DNA from: Rhodobacteraceae bacterium HIMB11
GTDB taxonomy: Bacteria; Pseudomonadota; Alphaproteobacteria; Rhodobacterales; Rhodobacteraceae
Assembly (NCBI GenBank): GCA_000472185.1
Contig: AVDB01000004.1
Span: forward strand, 62,001 to 126,000
Length of the DNA: 64,000 nucleotides
Direction of reading: 5' to 3'
Positions 18,180-27,605 of the stretch are shown piece by piece. The translations under genes were made by a program, and so were the position numbers. The notes under the pieces were generated by a model, which was not told the DNA's origin, did no database searches, and saw only the letters and a list, made by a program, of their open reading frames with translations. Each line of letters opens with the position of its first letter. Positions within the stretch are counted from its first letter, which is position 1.

Positions 18180-20003
18180 TTATTCCACGGTAACAGACTT
18201 TGCCAAATTGCGTGGTTGGTCCACATCTGTGCCTTTGGCAAGGGCTGTGTAATAGGCCAGCAATTGGGCAGGAACAGCGTATAGGATCGGGGCGACCACC
18301 TCGTGAATATCGGGCATTTCGATTCCGACCCAGATATCGTCCCCTGCGTCCTGAAGGCCCGCACCATTGGACAATAACAATACGCGCCCTTTACGTGCCA
18401 TGACCTCTTGGACGTTGGAAATGGATTTGTCATAAAGGCTGTCTTTGGGGGCCAAAACAACCACAGGCACCTGATCATCAATTAATGCAAGGGGGCCGTG
18501 TTTTAATTCACCTGATGCATAAGCTTCGGCGTGGATATAGCTGATTTCTTTTAGCTTTAATGCGCCTTCATGTGCCAGTGGATACATCGCACCACGTCCC
18601 AGAAACAGGATATCACGCGCTTGGGCCAATTTATGTGCAGCGCGTTCAAACTGATCCTTCTGATCCAATGCGCGATTGATCAATGCGGGTAAACTGCGCA
18701 TGTGATGAACGATCAATTCACACTCGGCTTCTGATTTTGTACCCCTTTCTGTTGCGGCCTTGATCGCAAGCGACAACAACAACGTCAGCTGACATGTAAA
18801 CGCCTTGGTCGAGGCTACGCCAATTTCCGCACCTGCCAAAATCGGCAGTGCCAAATCACTTTCCCGCGCGATGGAACTTTCGTCCACATTTACGATGGAT
18901 AGGATTTTTGCGGCCTTGCCCTGACAATAGCGCAGTGCCGCAAGCGTATCTGCAGTTTCGCCAGACTGGCTGACGAAAATGGCAAGTGTGCGATCGGAAA
19001 TGGGCGGTTCGCGGTAGCGGAATTCAGAGGCGATATCCACCTCAACAGGAATGCGTGCCACCTGTTCAAACCAATATTTCGCCGTGAAACAGGCCAGATA
19101 GGCTGTGCCACAGGCCACCATGGTAATGCGATCAAATTGGGTGAAATCCAATCCTTCGCCAGGCAGGGTCACGCTATGCCCACCTGCACCCAGATAATGT
19201 TTGATTGCCTTGCTGATCACGCTGGGTTGTTCATGAATTTCCTTGGCCATGAAATGTTGATAGCCATCTTTGTCATAGCGGCCCGCCTCACCACGGATTG
19301 TGCGGACTTCACGATTGGCAAGCGCACCTTGCGCATCCCAGATCTGAACTGAATTGCGCGTTATGACCGCAAAATCGCCTTCGTCCAAATAGGTGATGCG
19401 GTTTGTCATAGGCGCCAATGCAATTGCATCTGACCCCACGAACATTTCATTCTCCCCATATCCGATCGCAAGGGGAGAGCCCTTACGCGCGACAATCAAC
19501 AGGTCTTCTTCACTCTGAAACAAAAAGCATAGGGCAAAGGCGCCTTCCAATTTGGAAACCGTTTCACGCGCAGCATCAATAGGCGTCATGCCATTCGTCA
19601 ACATGTGATGCGCTAACATCGCAACGGTTTCGGTATCCGTGTCCGTTTCAGGATGCAGGCCGTGGTTTGCCAATTCCTCGCGCAGTTCGCGGAAATTTTC
19701 GATAATGCCGTTATGGACAACGGCCACTTGTTCTTTTTGATGGGGGTGGGCGTTTTTCACGCTGGGTTCACCATGGGTGGCCCAACGGGTATGCCCAATG
19801 CCCGCTTTTCCGACCAGTGGATCATGCACCAATACATCGGAAAGTTCGGCCAGTTTTCCCACCGCGCGGCGACGGCTGAGTGCACCGTTATGTGCGGTTG
19901 CAATTCCCGCGCTGTCATAACCGCGGTATTCCAAACGTTTCAGGGCGTCCACCAAAATTGGCGCGGCCTCATGGCTGCCTAATACTCCTACGATCCCACA
20001 CAT
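18180..20003 (-). CDS. glmS: Glutamine-fructose-6-phosphate aminotransferase (isomerizing)
   Basis: Makes glucosamine-6-phosphate from fructose-6-phosphate and glutamine, the entry to UDP-GlcNAc for peptidoglycan and LPS. The 607-residue protein starts MCGIVGVLG, giving the N-terminal nucleophile Cys2 after Met removal. The glutaminase domain covers about 1-240 (LEYRGYDSAGIA, HTRWATHGEPS). Two SIS domains follow, with VSQSGETADT and ASTKAFTCQ. It ends in the conserved KSVTVE. The start ATG overlaps the glmU stop (TAATG), so glmU and glmS are coupled. No glmS ribozyme space exists here. Confidence 0.98.
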   Translation of the reverse strand: MCGIVGVLGSHEAAPILVDALKRLEYRGYDSAGIATAHNGALSRRRAVGKLAELSDVLVHDPLVGKAGIGHTRWATHGEPSVKNAHPHQKEQVAVVHNGIIENFRELREELANHGLHPETDTDTETVAMLAHHMLTNGMTPIDAARETVSKLEGAFALCFLFQSEEDLLIVARKGSPLAIGYGENEMFVGSDAIALAPMTNRITYLDEGDFAVITRNSVQIWDAQGALANREVRTIRGEAGRYDKDGYQHFMAKEIHEQPSVISKAIKHYLGAGGHSVTLPGEGLDFTQFDRITMVACGTAYLACFTAKYWFEQVARIPVEVDIASEFRYREPPISDRTLAIFVSQSGETADTLAALRYCQGKAAKILSIVNVDESSIARESDLALPILAGAEIGVASTKAFTCQLTLLLSLAIKAATERGTKSEAECELIVHHMRSLPALINRALDQKDQFERAAHKLAQARDILFLGRGAMYPLAHEGALKLKEISYIHAEAYASGELKHGPLALIDDQVPVVVLAPKDSLYDKSISNVQEVMARKGRVLLLSNGAGLQDAGDDIWVGIEMPDIHEVVAPILYAVPAQLLAYYTALAKGTDVDQPRNLAKSVTVE

Positions 20004-21358
20004 TACGACGTCTCCGAATTTCTTTTGGCTTTACGTTTTGTTAAAATATCAAATAGTTTGACCGCCATGCGCGGTTTGTTGACCTGATCCACGCGGGCAA
20101 TGGCCAATGCCTCTGCCTCAACATCTTTGGTAATCACGGCACCCGTCGCCGTCATGGATTTATCGCCCAGCGTCACAGGGGCCACCAGCAATGTGTTTGA
20201 CCCGACAAAGACATCATTCCCAATCGTTGTTTTATGTTTCATCACACCGTCATAGTTGCAGGTGATCGTCCCCGCCCCAATGTTTGATCCGCTGCCAATT
20301 TCCGCATCGCCAACATAGCTTAGGTGATTGACCTTGGATCCTTCGCCGATCAGCGCGTTTTTAACCTCAACAAAATTGCCGATCCGCACATCTTCGGACA
20401 ATTCCGCACCGGGGCGCAGGCGAGCGTAAGGGCCGATGATCCCTCCGCGTGCAATATGGCACCCCTCGAGGTGGGAAAAGGCGCGGATGGTCGCCCCGCT
20501 TTCCACAGTGACACCAGGTGCAAAGACAACGTTTTGTTCAACCACTGTGTCGCGACCAATCACAGTATCATAGGCGAAATGCACCGTGTCAGGGGCATAG
20601 AGTGTGACGCCGTTTTCCATCGCCTCGGCGCGCGCGCGGGATTGAAAGGCGGCTTCAGCCTCGGCCAATTGGGCGCGTGAATTGACGCCGAGTGTTTCAG
20701 CCTCATCACAAATTACGCAACTTGCGGTTTTGTCGCGCGCGCGTGCGATTTCCACACAATCGGTTAGGTAGTATTCACCAGATGCATTTTCGTTTCCTGT
20801 GGCGTCGATCCAATCAAACATATCCGCCGCGCGTGCGGCCATCACACCACTGTTGCACAATGTTATGGCGCGTTCTTCAGCGCTTGCATCCTTATATTCC
20901 ACGATCTTTTCCAACGTATCGCCATCGGTAACCAATCGGCCATAGCGGCCAGGATCCGCCGCATGAAATCCCAGAACAACCAGATCTGCATTGGCGCGGG
21001 CTGTGGCGATGTCGGCAATGGTTTGATCGCTGATAAACGGGGTGTCGCCATAAAGGACCAGTATATCGCCGTCATAATCCCCCAACACCGCTTTGGCCTG
21101 TGCAACCGCGTGGCTTGTGCCCAACTGCTCTTCTTGTAACACAACCTGCGCATCTGGGGCATACTCTGCAGTCGCTTTGCGCACAGTATCAGCGCCATGT
21201 CCAGCGACAACGACAATGTGATCTGGGTCGGTGGCCTGCGCTGATTTGATCGCATGGGCCAGCATGGGAACCTGCGCGATGGGATGTAGCACCTTGGGCA
21301 GGTCCGAATTCATCCGCGTTCCTTTTCCTGCCGCTAAAATGACCACTGCAATACCCAT
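20003..21358 (-). CDS. glmU: Bifunctional GlmU: GlcN-1-P acetyltransferase / GlcNAc-1-P uridyltransferase
   Basis: Two-step synthesis of UDP-GlcNAc. From ATG 21358, preceded by AAGGAAT, the protein is 451 residues; an upstream in-frame ATG at 21430 would add 24 residues without family similarity. The pyrophosphorylase loop is LAAGKGTRMNSDLPKV (8-23). The C-terminal half is a left-handed beta helix of hexapeptide repeats (IGPYARLRPGAEL, IGNFVEVKNA, IGAGTITCNYDG) that forms the acetyltransferase site. Coupled to glmS; divergent from gph. Confidence 0.97.
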   Translation of the reverse strand: MGIAVVILAAGKGTRMNSDLPKVLHPIAQVPMLAHAIKSAQATDPDHIVVVAGHGADTVRKATAEYAPDAQVVLQEEQLGTSHAVAQAKAVLGDYDGDILVLYGDTPFISDQTIADIATARANADLVVLGFHAADPGRYGRLVTDGDTLEKIVEYKDASAEERAITLCNSGVMAARAADMFDWIDATGNENASGEYYLTDCVEIARARDKTASCVICDEAETLGVNSRAQLAEAEAAFQSRARAEAMENGVTLYAPDTVHFAYDTVIGRDTVVEQNVVFAPGVTVESGATIRAFSHLEGCHIARGGIIGPYARLRPGAELSEDVRIGNFVEVKNALIGEGSKVNHLSYVGDAEIGSGSNIGAGTITCNYDGVMKHKTTIGNDVFVGSNTLLVAPVTLGDKSMTATGAVITKDVEAEALAIARVDQVNKPRMAVKLFDILTKRKAKRNSETS

Positions 21359-21493
21359 GCTGTATTCCTTAATACCATTTGATGCCGTTTTAACCATTGT
21401 GCCCCTCGGCGCAAGGGGGCGTGGTTTCAACTTCGGTTGCGTTTTATTTCAGTGCATGGCAAAAATTCGCCGATCAACAAAGGGATACCGCCA

Positions 21494-22153
21494 ATGCGCA
21501 CAATCGTTTTTGACCTGGATGGAACGCTGGCGGACACCAGTGGGGATTTGATTGCCGCGGCGAATGTGTGTTTTGCCGACATGGGGATTGCGGGCCTGTC
21601 GAAAACGACGGATCAGGCCACGGCCCTGCGCGGAGGACGGGCCATGCTACGTCTTGGCCTGTCGCGTCAGGGGGATGTGGATGAGGCACTGGTTGATAAA
21701 TACTATCCCATATTGCTTGAGGCCTATGGCGCAAATCTCTCCGCCCAAACCGTGTTTTTTGAGGGCGCGTTAGAGGCGGTTCAAACACTGCGTGATCGCG
21801 GGGACCGTGTGGCGATCTGCACGAATAAACCATCGGGATTGGCGGAGCAATTGATGCGCGATCTAAGGGCGCGCGATTTGTTTCATGCGCTGATCGGGGC
21901 CGATACACTGCCCGTGCGCAAACCCGATCCTGCCCCGTTTTATGAGGCGGTCAAACGGGCAGGGGGGGATGTGTCATGCTCCTGCATGATCGGCGATACG
22001 CTGACCGATCACAGCACCGCCCGCGACGCAGGCGTGCCCAGCATCCTTGTCGATTTCGGTCCGGGTGATGAGGATGTGAATGCCCTAAACCCGGATGCGA
22101 TCCTATCGCATTTCGCCGACCTGCCTGATTTGGTGGAAAAACTGCTGCCCTAG
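21494..22153 (+). CDS. gph: HAD-family phosphatase, phosphoglycolate phosphatase type
   Basis: 219-residue haloacid-dehalogenase-type phosphatase, likely removing phosphate from 2-phosphoglycolate. Start ATG 21494 follows AAAGGGAT and opens directly into the HAD motif I VFDLDGTLADT with nucleophile Asp7 and acid Asp9. Motif II/III regions are ICTNKP and RKPDPAPFYEA, and motif IV is MIGDTLTDHSTARDAG. An alternative substrate within the Gph/Pgp group cannot be excluded. It is divergent from glmU and followed by a structured non-coding gap. Confidence 0.85.
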   Translation: MRTIVFDLDGTLADTSGDLIAAANVCFADMGIAGLSKTTDQATALRGGRAMLRLGLSRQGDVDEALVDKYYPILLEAYGANLSAQTVFFEGALEAVQTLRDRGDRVAICTNKPSGLAEQLMRDLRARDLFHALIGADTLPVRKPDPAPFYEAVKRAGGDVSCSCMIGDTLTDHSTARDAGVPSILVDFGPGDEDVNALNPDAILSHFADLPDLVEKLLP

Positions 22154-22185
22154 GGTGTGCGGATCTTTATTCTCCACCAAGATCA

Positions 22186-22202
22186 TGCGCGGTCGTCGCG
22201 CA
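22186..22202. repeat. Small hairpin in the gph-mmgE gap
   Basis: TGCGCG (22186-22191), loop GTCGT, CGCGCA (22197-22202). A perfect 6-bp GC stem, 33 bp after the gph stop codon. No T-run follows on either strand. It is the first of several stems in this gap. Confidence 0.5.
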
Positions 22203-22221
22203 GCGAAGACTTATCGCGCGT

Positions 22222-22328
22222 GATCCAGCCCACGTCCGTCCCGTCAAACCGTAGGTTTGCCTTCGGCAAACGGAGCGGGGGCTTCGTTGCCTCAGCCCTG
22301 TTAACCGCCCACGGGCGTGGGCTGGATC
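22222..22328. repeat. Structured 107-bp intergenic element with nested inverted repeats
   Basis: GATCCAGCCCACG (22222-22234) and CGTGGGCTGGATC (22316-22328) are perfect 13-bp inverted repeats closing a 107-bp unit. Inside is a second stem-loop, GTTTGCC-TTC-GGCAAAC (22254-22270). The right arm can also fold on itself (GCCCACGGGCGTGGGC region, 22308-22323), which would compete with the long stem. It lies between two converging genes, has no apparent ORF and no U-tract. It may be a mobile palindromic repeat unit, a small RNA, or a two-way transcription stop; sequence alone does not decide. Confidence 0.55.
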
Positions 22329-22440
22329 GTTGATCTGAATAAAAATGCCAAAAAATCGATTTCGACTTTGGGACATTTTATAGGCTTGACTTGTGAAGAT
22401 GATCCATCTTGTTTGAAACATACCGGGGCAGATTTAATGG

Positions 22441-23757
22441 TCAGCTCCAGTGCTGGTCCGTGGGTTTCAGCAGTTGGTTTGTCAATTCGCTAAGCTCAAT
22501 ATGCTCTAACCCGTTCACTGCGGTTTCGATGCGGGTGGCGCGGTCGGGGCCGAGCATGGGGTGGATCAAGTCGCGGAATTTATGGGTCAGCTCATCGGCT
22601 GTGGCGGGATTGCGGTGATCCCATTTTGGTTCCATCCAATCGCTTTCCAACACCCGACCATCGCGCAGCGTTATTTTTGCACGTGCGTACCGGCGGGTGG
22701 GAAAATGGGCGTTGGCATGGTCCTGTTCCCGCATCACCAACATCTGTGACAGGCGCATTACATCAGGATCGCCCAATGCATCATCCGCGATTGAGCCAGG
22801 CGTGACATCCCCATGTACTAGTGCAATAGCCACAGGAAAGGATGTCGAATATTGTGCCTGTTCGGTGGTTTCAGGTGCGCTGGTCGCAAGGCGGATCGCC
22901 TCATGAAAGGTTTCGATTTTCAAGCCCGTCACGTCGTGATGGGTAAAGCCATGGTTGCGTTGCAAATCCAACGCGGCCACAATCGGGGCCTGCGCCCAAC
23001 GACAGACGGGATAGGGTTTGTAGTATTGTTCCAACATATACCACCTTTCGCCCAGATCCTGCCAAAACCCTGACGCCTCTTCCACGATCAGGGCAGGGGC
23101 GCCTGTGAACCCCGCTTGGGCCAGTTTTGCCGCCGAAACGCCCGCCATGGATCCCCAACCTGCTCCATCCTTTAACATGGTGGGGTGATCAATGCAGCGC
23201 ATCATCTGACTGCGTGGCCCGTGGTATTCGGCAATCCCAAGGGCGTGGCGTGTTTGAGCCGTATCAAGTTGCAGGATGTAGGCCCCTGCCGCCGCCGCCG
23301 TAACGGCGCCCCAACTGCCTGAGGTGTGATAATCTGGGGCTGTTGCATGTTGTGCCATCGCCGCGCGTGCGCCAAATTCATAGCCTAGAATGGTTGCCAA
23401 CAAAACCTCACGCCCTGAAATCTGGTGTTCATAGCCCAGTGCAAGGATCGCGGGGAACAGGGGGGCGCCGATGTGCCCCTTGGCCATATTAAACCCATCG
23501 TGTCCATCAAGGCTATCAATCGTCATGCCTGCGGCCAACGCGGCCCCCTGCGCACTGGCGGTGCGGCCATCAAACAGTATGGGGATCATCCCGCCAAATT
23601 CCTGTGCTGCATGTTCGCGAATGATCGCTGACAATCGCGTGCCTGCCCCACCTGCGCCAATTCCAATCAGATCCAGAATGGATAGCTTGGCCTGTTCCTT
23701 CACTGCATCGGGAATGTCGTTCAGGTTCAATTTGTGGATCAGCTCCATCGGGGTCAT
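22441..23757 (-). CDS. MmgE/PrpD family protein
   Basis: 438-residue protein of the MmgE/PrpD (2-methylcitrate dehydratase-like) family. Start ATG 23757 follows AAAGGAC and gives MTPMELIHKLNLNDIPDAVK; a farther ATG at 23844 adds an unsupported leader. Recognisable blocks are ILDLIGIGAGGAGT, DSLDGHDGFNMAKGHIGAPLFPA and YKPYPVCRWAQAPI. Members include 2-methylcitrate and cis-aconitate-acting enzymes, but most are uncharacterised. No prpB or prpC neighbours are present, so a methylcitrate cycle role is not supported here. It is divergent from the DegT-type gene. Confidence 0.85.
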   Translation of the reverse strand: MTPMELIHKLNLNDIPDAVKEQAKLSILDLIGIGAGGAGTRLSAIIREHAAQEFGGMIPILFDGRTASAQGAALAAGMTIDSLDGHDGFNMAKGHIGAPLFPAILALGYEHQISGREVLLATILGYEFGARAAMAQHATAPDYHTSGSWGAVTAAAAGAYILQLDTAQTRHALGIAEYHGPRSQMMRCIDHPTMLKDGAGWGSMAGVSAAKLAQAGFTGAPALIVEEASGFWQDLGERWYMLEQYYKPYPVCRWAQAPIVAALDLQRNHGFTHHDVTGLKIETFHEAIRLATSAPETTEQAQYSTSFPVAIALVHGDVTPGSIADDALGDPDVMRLSQMLVMREQDHANAHFPTRRYARAKITLRDGRVLESDWMEPKWDHRNPATADELTHKFRDLIHPMLGPDRATRIETAVNGLEHIELSELTNQLLKPTDQHWS

Positions 23758-23883
23758 GTGGGGTCCTTTCCACGTCAACTTTCCAAAATAGATTTGCATA
23801 TTCCCATGAAATTGCGACCTTTTATTTGCAGAAATGTTGCGCATTGGATTAGATCAGCAAAAACCATGGCTAAGGTTGGCGAC

Positions 23884-25080
23884 ATGAGCGAAAGATTTGA
23901 CGGAAATTTTACCCAACAAGAACCGCTAAGTGCGGAGGCCACTGATGCGGCCGTGCGTGTCATGCAATCGGGGCGTTTGCATCGTTACAATGTGTTGCCC
24001 GATGAGATTGGTGAAGTGGGCGAATTGGAATTGGAATTCGCTGAATATGTCGGCGCACGCTATTGCCTTGCCGTGGCCTCGGGTGGGTATGCCATGGCAA
24101 CGGCGCTGCGGGCGTTGGGGCTTGGACATGGGGATCGTGTGCTAACAAATGCCTTTACGCTGGCCCCTGTACCAGGCGCGATTGCGGCGGTTGGGGCCGA
24201 TCCAGTGTTTGTGGATGTTACCGAAAACCTGACGATTGATCTGAACGATCTGCGTTCCAAAGCGGATCAGGCAGATGTTTTGATGCTAAGCCATATGCGG
24301 GGACACCTGTGCGATATGGATGCGTTGTTGGCGATTTGTGCGGAACACGGGATCAAGGTGATCGAAGATTGTGCGCATACGATGGGCGCAAAATGGAAGG
24401 GCCGTCCATCAGGCTGTGACGGTGTCATTGGGTGTTATTCCACGCAAACCTATAAACACATGAATTCGGGCGAAGGTGGATTGTTGGTGACGAATGATCC
24501 CGAAATCGCGGCACGCGCGGTGATGCTGTCGGGGTCCTATATGTTATATGGGAAGCATCCCGCTGCACCTGATCCTGCGCAGTTCGAAACCATTCGCTAT
24601 GAAACTCCCAATGTCTCGGGTCGGATGGATCATTTGCGTGCTGCAATCTTGCGCCCACAGCTGAAAACGTTGGATCAGCAGATTGAGCGCTGGAACGAAC
24701 GGTATGTTGCCGTGGAAGAGGGGTTGCGCGACACGCCTGGCTTGACAGTGGTCGAACGCCCAGAGGATGAATTTTATGTGGGATCTTCGATCCAATTCCT
24801 ATTACTGGATTGGAGTGCGGCCAAGGTTGAACGCGTGTTGAAAGGTTGCTTTGATCGCGGGGTCGAATTGAAATGGTTTGGCGCAACAGAACCGCAGGGG
24901 TTCACATCCCGCTATGACAGTTGGCGGTATGCCAGCCCACAGTCGCTGCCACAAAGTGATCGCATTTTGGGGGCGATTATCGACATGCGTCTGCCCCTGA
25001 CGTTTTCAGTGGACGATTGCAAATTGATCGCTCGCATCATTCGTGACGTGGTCGCACAGGTGCATCAATCGCCCGAGTGA
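23884..25080 (+). CDS. DegT/DnrJ/EryC1/StrS family PLP aminotransferase
   Basis: 398-residue fold-type I aminotransferase of the sugar/AHBA aminotransferase family. PLP contacts are Asp162 (VIEDCAHTMGAKW) and the Schiff-base Lys191 (CYSTQTYKHMNSGEGGLL). A start at 23884 (MSERFDGNF) behind AAGGTTGG suits the family; an ATG at 23866 is also possible. No nucleotide-sugar genes surround it, so the amino acceptor is unknown. Its 3' end overlaps the convergent CDF gene by 16 bp. The alternative CDS that would extend it further upstream overlaps the divergent mmgE start and is unlikely. Confidence 0.85.
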   Translation: MSERFDGNFTQQEPLSAEATDAAVRVMQSGRLHRYNVLPDEIGEVGELELEFAEYVGARYCLAVASGGYAMATALRALGLGHGDRVLTNAFTLAPVPGAIAAVGADPVFVDVTENLTIDLNDLRSKADQADVLMLSHMRGHLCDMDALLAICAEHGIKVIEDCAHTMGAKWKGRPSGCDGVIGCYSTQTYKHMNSGEGGLLVTNDPEIAARAVMLSGSYMLYGKHPAAPDPAQFETIRYETPNVSGRMDHLRAAILRPQLKTLDQQIERWNERYVAVEEGLRDTPGLTVVERPEDEFYVGSSIQFLLLDWSAAKVERVLKGCFDRGVELKWFGATEPQGFTSRYDSWRYASPQSLPQSDRILGAIIDMRLPLTFSVDDCKLIARIIRDVVAQVHQSPE

Positions 25081-25976
25081 TCGGGGATCGTATCAATTTC
25101 AATGGCCTTTTTATGGGCCTTGTGTTCGGGTTCAAGATGAATGTGGATTTGCATATGCGCGAATTCAATTTTCAAGGCCGCCTCGATACGGTCGCAAAGT
25201 TCATGGGCGTCAAAAACGGTCATGTCGCTGGGCACCACCAGATGAAAATCAATGAACTTGGCCTGACCTGCCTGACGTGTGCGCAGATCATGTGCCTGCA
25301 CTGCGCCTGCACCATGTTCGGCGATGATGGATTTGATGGTGGCTTGATCTGCTTCGCTTAACGCCTCATCCATCAAACCGCTAAGCGAGGATTGAACAAC
25401 ATGATATCCTGACCACAGGATATTGGCCGCAACCAAAATCGCCAATGCACCATCCAGCCACCAAATTCCCAACCATGCCGCAAGCGCGATCCCCGCAATC
25501 ACCCCAAGCGATGAATAGACATCCGTCAGCAGGTGTTTTCCATCCGCCACAAGCGCGGGGGAATGCAATTTTCGCCCTTCACGCAGCAAATAATAACACC
25601 ACAGACCATTGATGACGCCCGCGATTACGTTGATCGCCAACCCCTCGTGCACCTCTGTCAATGGGCGGGGTGTCAGCAGGGCCAAATAGGCCTGCCACAA
25701 AATCACAAAGGCCGCGATAATAATCAGCGCGCCTTCTAGTGTCGCGCTCATCAACTCGGCTTTGTGATGGCCATAGGGGTGGTTTTCATCCTCTGGGATT
25801 GCGGCAACCCGAATTGCGATAAAGGCCACCAAAGCGGTTGCAGCATTCACCGTACTTTCCAGCGCATCGGAAAACAGCGCCACGGACCCCGTGATCCAAT
25901 AGGCCCAATATTTCAGGGCAAAAACCAAGATGCCGATTGCGATACTGATCAGCGCAATGTTCTGTGTTTTGTTCAT
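25065..25976 (-). CDS. Cation diffusion facilitator family metal transporter
   Basis: 303-residue CDF protein exporting divalent cations (Zn, Co, Fe, Mn or Cd) by proton exchange. Six membrane segments occupy roughly residues 8-205. The metal site includes Asp37 (LFSDALES) and His148/Asp152 in ADGKHLLTDVYSS; the second acidic position of the DxxxD pair is Ser41, as in many SDALES-type members. PYGHHKAELMS is a conserved loop. The C-terminal cytoplasmic domain ends in a His/Glu-rich tail (QIHIHLEPEHKAHKK). Metal specificity is not readable from the sequence. Confidence 0.92.
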   Translation of the reverse strand: MNKTQNIALISIAIGILVFALKYWAYWITGSVALFSDALESTVNAATALVAFIAIRVAAIPEDENHPYGHHKAELMSATLEGALIIIAAFVILWQAYLALLTPRPLTEVHEGLAINVIAGVINGLWCYYLLREGRKLHSPALVADGKHLLTDVYSSLGVIAGIALAAWLGIWWLDGALAILVAANILWSGYHVVQSSLSGLMDEALSEADQATIKSIIAEHGAGAVQAHDLRTRQAGQAKFIDFHLVVPSDMTVFDAHELCDRIEAALKIEFAHMQIHIHLEPEHKAHKKAIEIDTIPDHSGD

Positions 25977-26089
25977 CTTGGGTCCTTTCTATCCCCCTTT
26001 TAGCATCCGCTTTCCCGTATGTGTATGCCAATATGACGGGACGTTCTTCGAAAGGGTCTTGACCCATTTCAGCACATCTTTCACAATAA

Positions 26090-26103
26090 TGAACAAGTGT
26101 TCA
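26090..26103. promoter_or_regulatory. Short dyad upstream of the leucine-catabolism operon
   Basis: TGAACA-AG-TGTTCA (26090-26103) is an inverted repeat of 6-bp arms centred about 26 bp upstream of the ivd start, within the 146-bp divergent promoter region shared with the CDF gene. The position fits an operator for a repressor of the operon. No regulator gene is nearby, and a dyad of this size can occur by chance. Confidence 0.3.
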
Positions 26104-26122
26104 ATAAAATGGGAATTCCCAC

Positions 26123-27286
26123 ATGTTTTTACATTCGATGACGTTCGATCTGGGTGAAGATGTCCATGCCTTGCAGGAAACTGTGCATCGTTGGGCGCAA
26201 GAACGGGTCAAACCCATGGCCGCCGAGATTGATCGCACCAATGAATTTCCGAATGAACTATGGCGTGAAATGGGGGATTTGGGCCTGTTGGGCGTGACAG
26301 TAGACGAAGCCTATGGCGGGGCAAATATGTCCTATCTGGCCCATACCATTGTGGTCGAAGAAATTGCCCGCGCCAGTGCATCTGTCAGCCTGTCTTATGG
26401 CGCGCATTCAAACCTATGTGTGAACCAGATCAAATTGAACGGAACAGAAGACCAAAAACAACACTACCTGCCCAAGTTGATTTCGGGAGAACATGTTGGG
26501 GCATTGGCGATGTCCGAACCCTCTGCTGGATCAGATGTCGTGTCGATGAAGCTGCGTGCGGAAAAACGCAACGGATACTACGTTTTGAACGGGAACAAGT
26601 ATTGGATCACCAATGGACCCGATGCAGATACATTGGTGGTCTATGCCAAAACCGATCCCGATGCAGGGTCCAAGGGGATCACCGCCTTTATCGTGCAAAA
26701 GGAAATGACAGGTTTTTCAACCTCGCGCCATTTTGACAAACTGGGCATGCGCGGATCAAACACCGCTGAATTGGTGTTTGAAAATGTCGAAGTTCCCTTT
26801 GAAAATGTATTGGGGGAAGAGGGCAAAGGCGCACGTGTGTTGATGTCAGGTTTGGATTACGAACGCGTGGTTCTTTCTGGAATTGGAACAGGGATTATGG
26901 CCGCCTGCTTGGATGAGGTCATGCCCTATATGGTAGAGCGCAAACAATTCGGCCAAAGCATTGGGGATTTCCAACTGATGCAGGGTAAAATTGCCGATAT
27001 TTACACGGCAATGAACACATCGCGTGCCTATGTGTATGAGGTGGCCAAGGCCTGCGATCGCGGGGAAGTTACCCGTCAGGACGCGGCGGCCTGCGTGCTT
27101 TATGCCTCAGAAGAGGCGATGAAAGTGTCCCATCAGGCGGTGCAGGCCATGGGTGGCGCAGGATTTTTGTCAGACAGCGCGGTCAGCCGCATTTTCCGCG
27201 ATGCCAAACTTATGGAAATCGGCGCGGGCACATCGGAAATTCGCCGTATGTTGATTGGCCGCGAATTGATGGGATTGCAGCGCTAA
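26123..27286 (+). CDS. ivd: Isovaleryl-CoA dehydrogenase
   Basis: FAD enzyme oxidising isovaleryl-CoA to 3-methylcrotonyl-CoA in leucine breakdown. The 387-residue protein has the acyl-CoA dehydrogenase blocks [15 protein letters not shown] and [19 protein letters not shown]. Two features separate it from other acyl-CoA dehydrogenases: the catalytic base is Glu247 in [11 protein letters not shown], and the usual C-terminal catalytic Glu is replaced in [10 protein letters not shown]. Both are hallmarks of isovaleryl-CoA dehydrogenases. An in-frame ATG at 26138 is an alternative start. First gene of the operon running to mccA. Confidence 0.95.
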   Translation: MFLHSMTFDLGEDVHALQETVHRWAQERVKPMAAEIDRTNEFPNELWREMGDLGLLGVTVDEAYGGANMSYLAHTIVVEEIARASASVSLSYGAHSNLCVNQIKLNGTEDQKQHYLPKLISGEHVGALAMSEPSAGSDVVSMKLRAEKRNGYYVLNGNKYWITNGPDADTLVVYAKTDPDAGSKGITAFIVQKEMTGFSTSRHFDKLGMRGSNTAELVFENVEVPFENVLGEEGKGARVLMSGLDYERVVLSGIGTGIMAACLDEVMPYMVERKQFGQSIGDFQLMQGKIADIYTAMNTSRAYVYEVAKACDRGEVTRQDAAACVLYASEEAMKVSHQAVQAMGGAGFLSDSAVSRIFRDAKLMEIGAGTSEIRRMLIGRELMGLQR

Positions 27287-27287
27287 A

Positions 27288-27605
27288 ATGTCTGTTTCCC
27301 CCACATGGGCTGGCGTGATTGCCTTGGCGGTCTTTCTTATTTTTGTTGGTTTGCGCCTTGGGTACAAGGTTTCCACAACGAGTGAGACGGACATCATTGA
27401 CCACTATGTTGGGGAATTCCTGTCCGAAATGGCCGCGAGTAATTACGTGACTGATAGCAGTGCGTGCCATGGCGAAGTGGGTCAAACAGTTTGGGAACGT
27501 ATCATTGTGAAATGTGCGCATCCAAATGGGGGAATCGTGTCCTATCGTGCGGGGCATTGGGGCCAGTTGATCGGTGGACGCGCAGAATGGATGATGCATG
27601 ATTGA
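27288..27605 (+). CDS. Small membrane-anchored protein of unknown function in the leucine operon
   Basis: 105 residues. One N-terminal hydrophobic helix (about 8-26, AGVIALAVFLIFVGLRLGY) is followed by a soluble domain with two cysteines (SSACHGE, IVKCAHP) that could form a disulfide if outside the membrane. It starts two bases after the ivd stop and overlaps the acyl-CoA ligase start by eight bases, so it is embedded in the operon. I do not recognise a family. Co-expression with leucine catabolism is clear; any role is unknown. Confidence 0.7.
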   Translation: MSVSPTWAGVIALAVFLIFVGLRLGYKVSTTSETDIIDHYVGEFLSEMAASNYVTDSSACHGEVGQTVWERIIVKCAHPNGGIVSYRAGHWGQLIGGRAEWMMHD

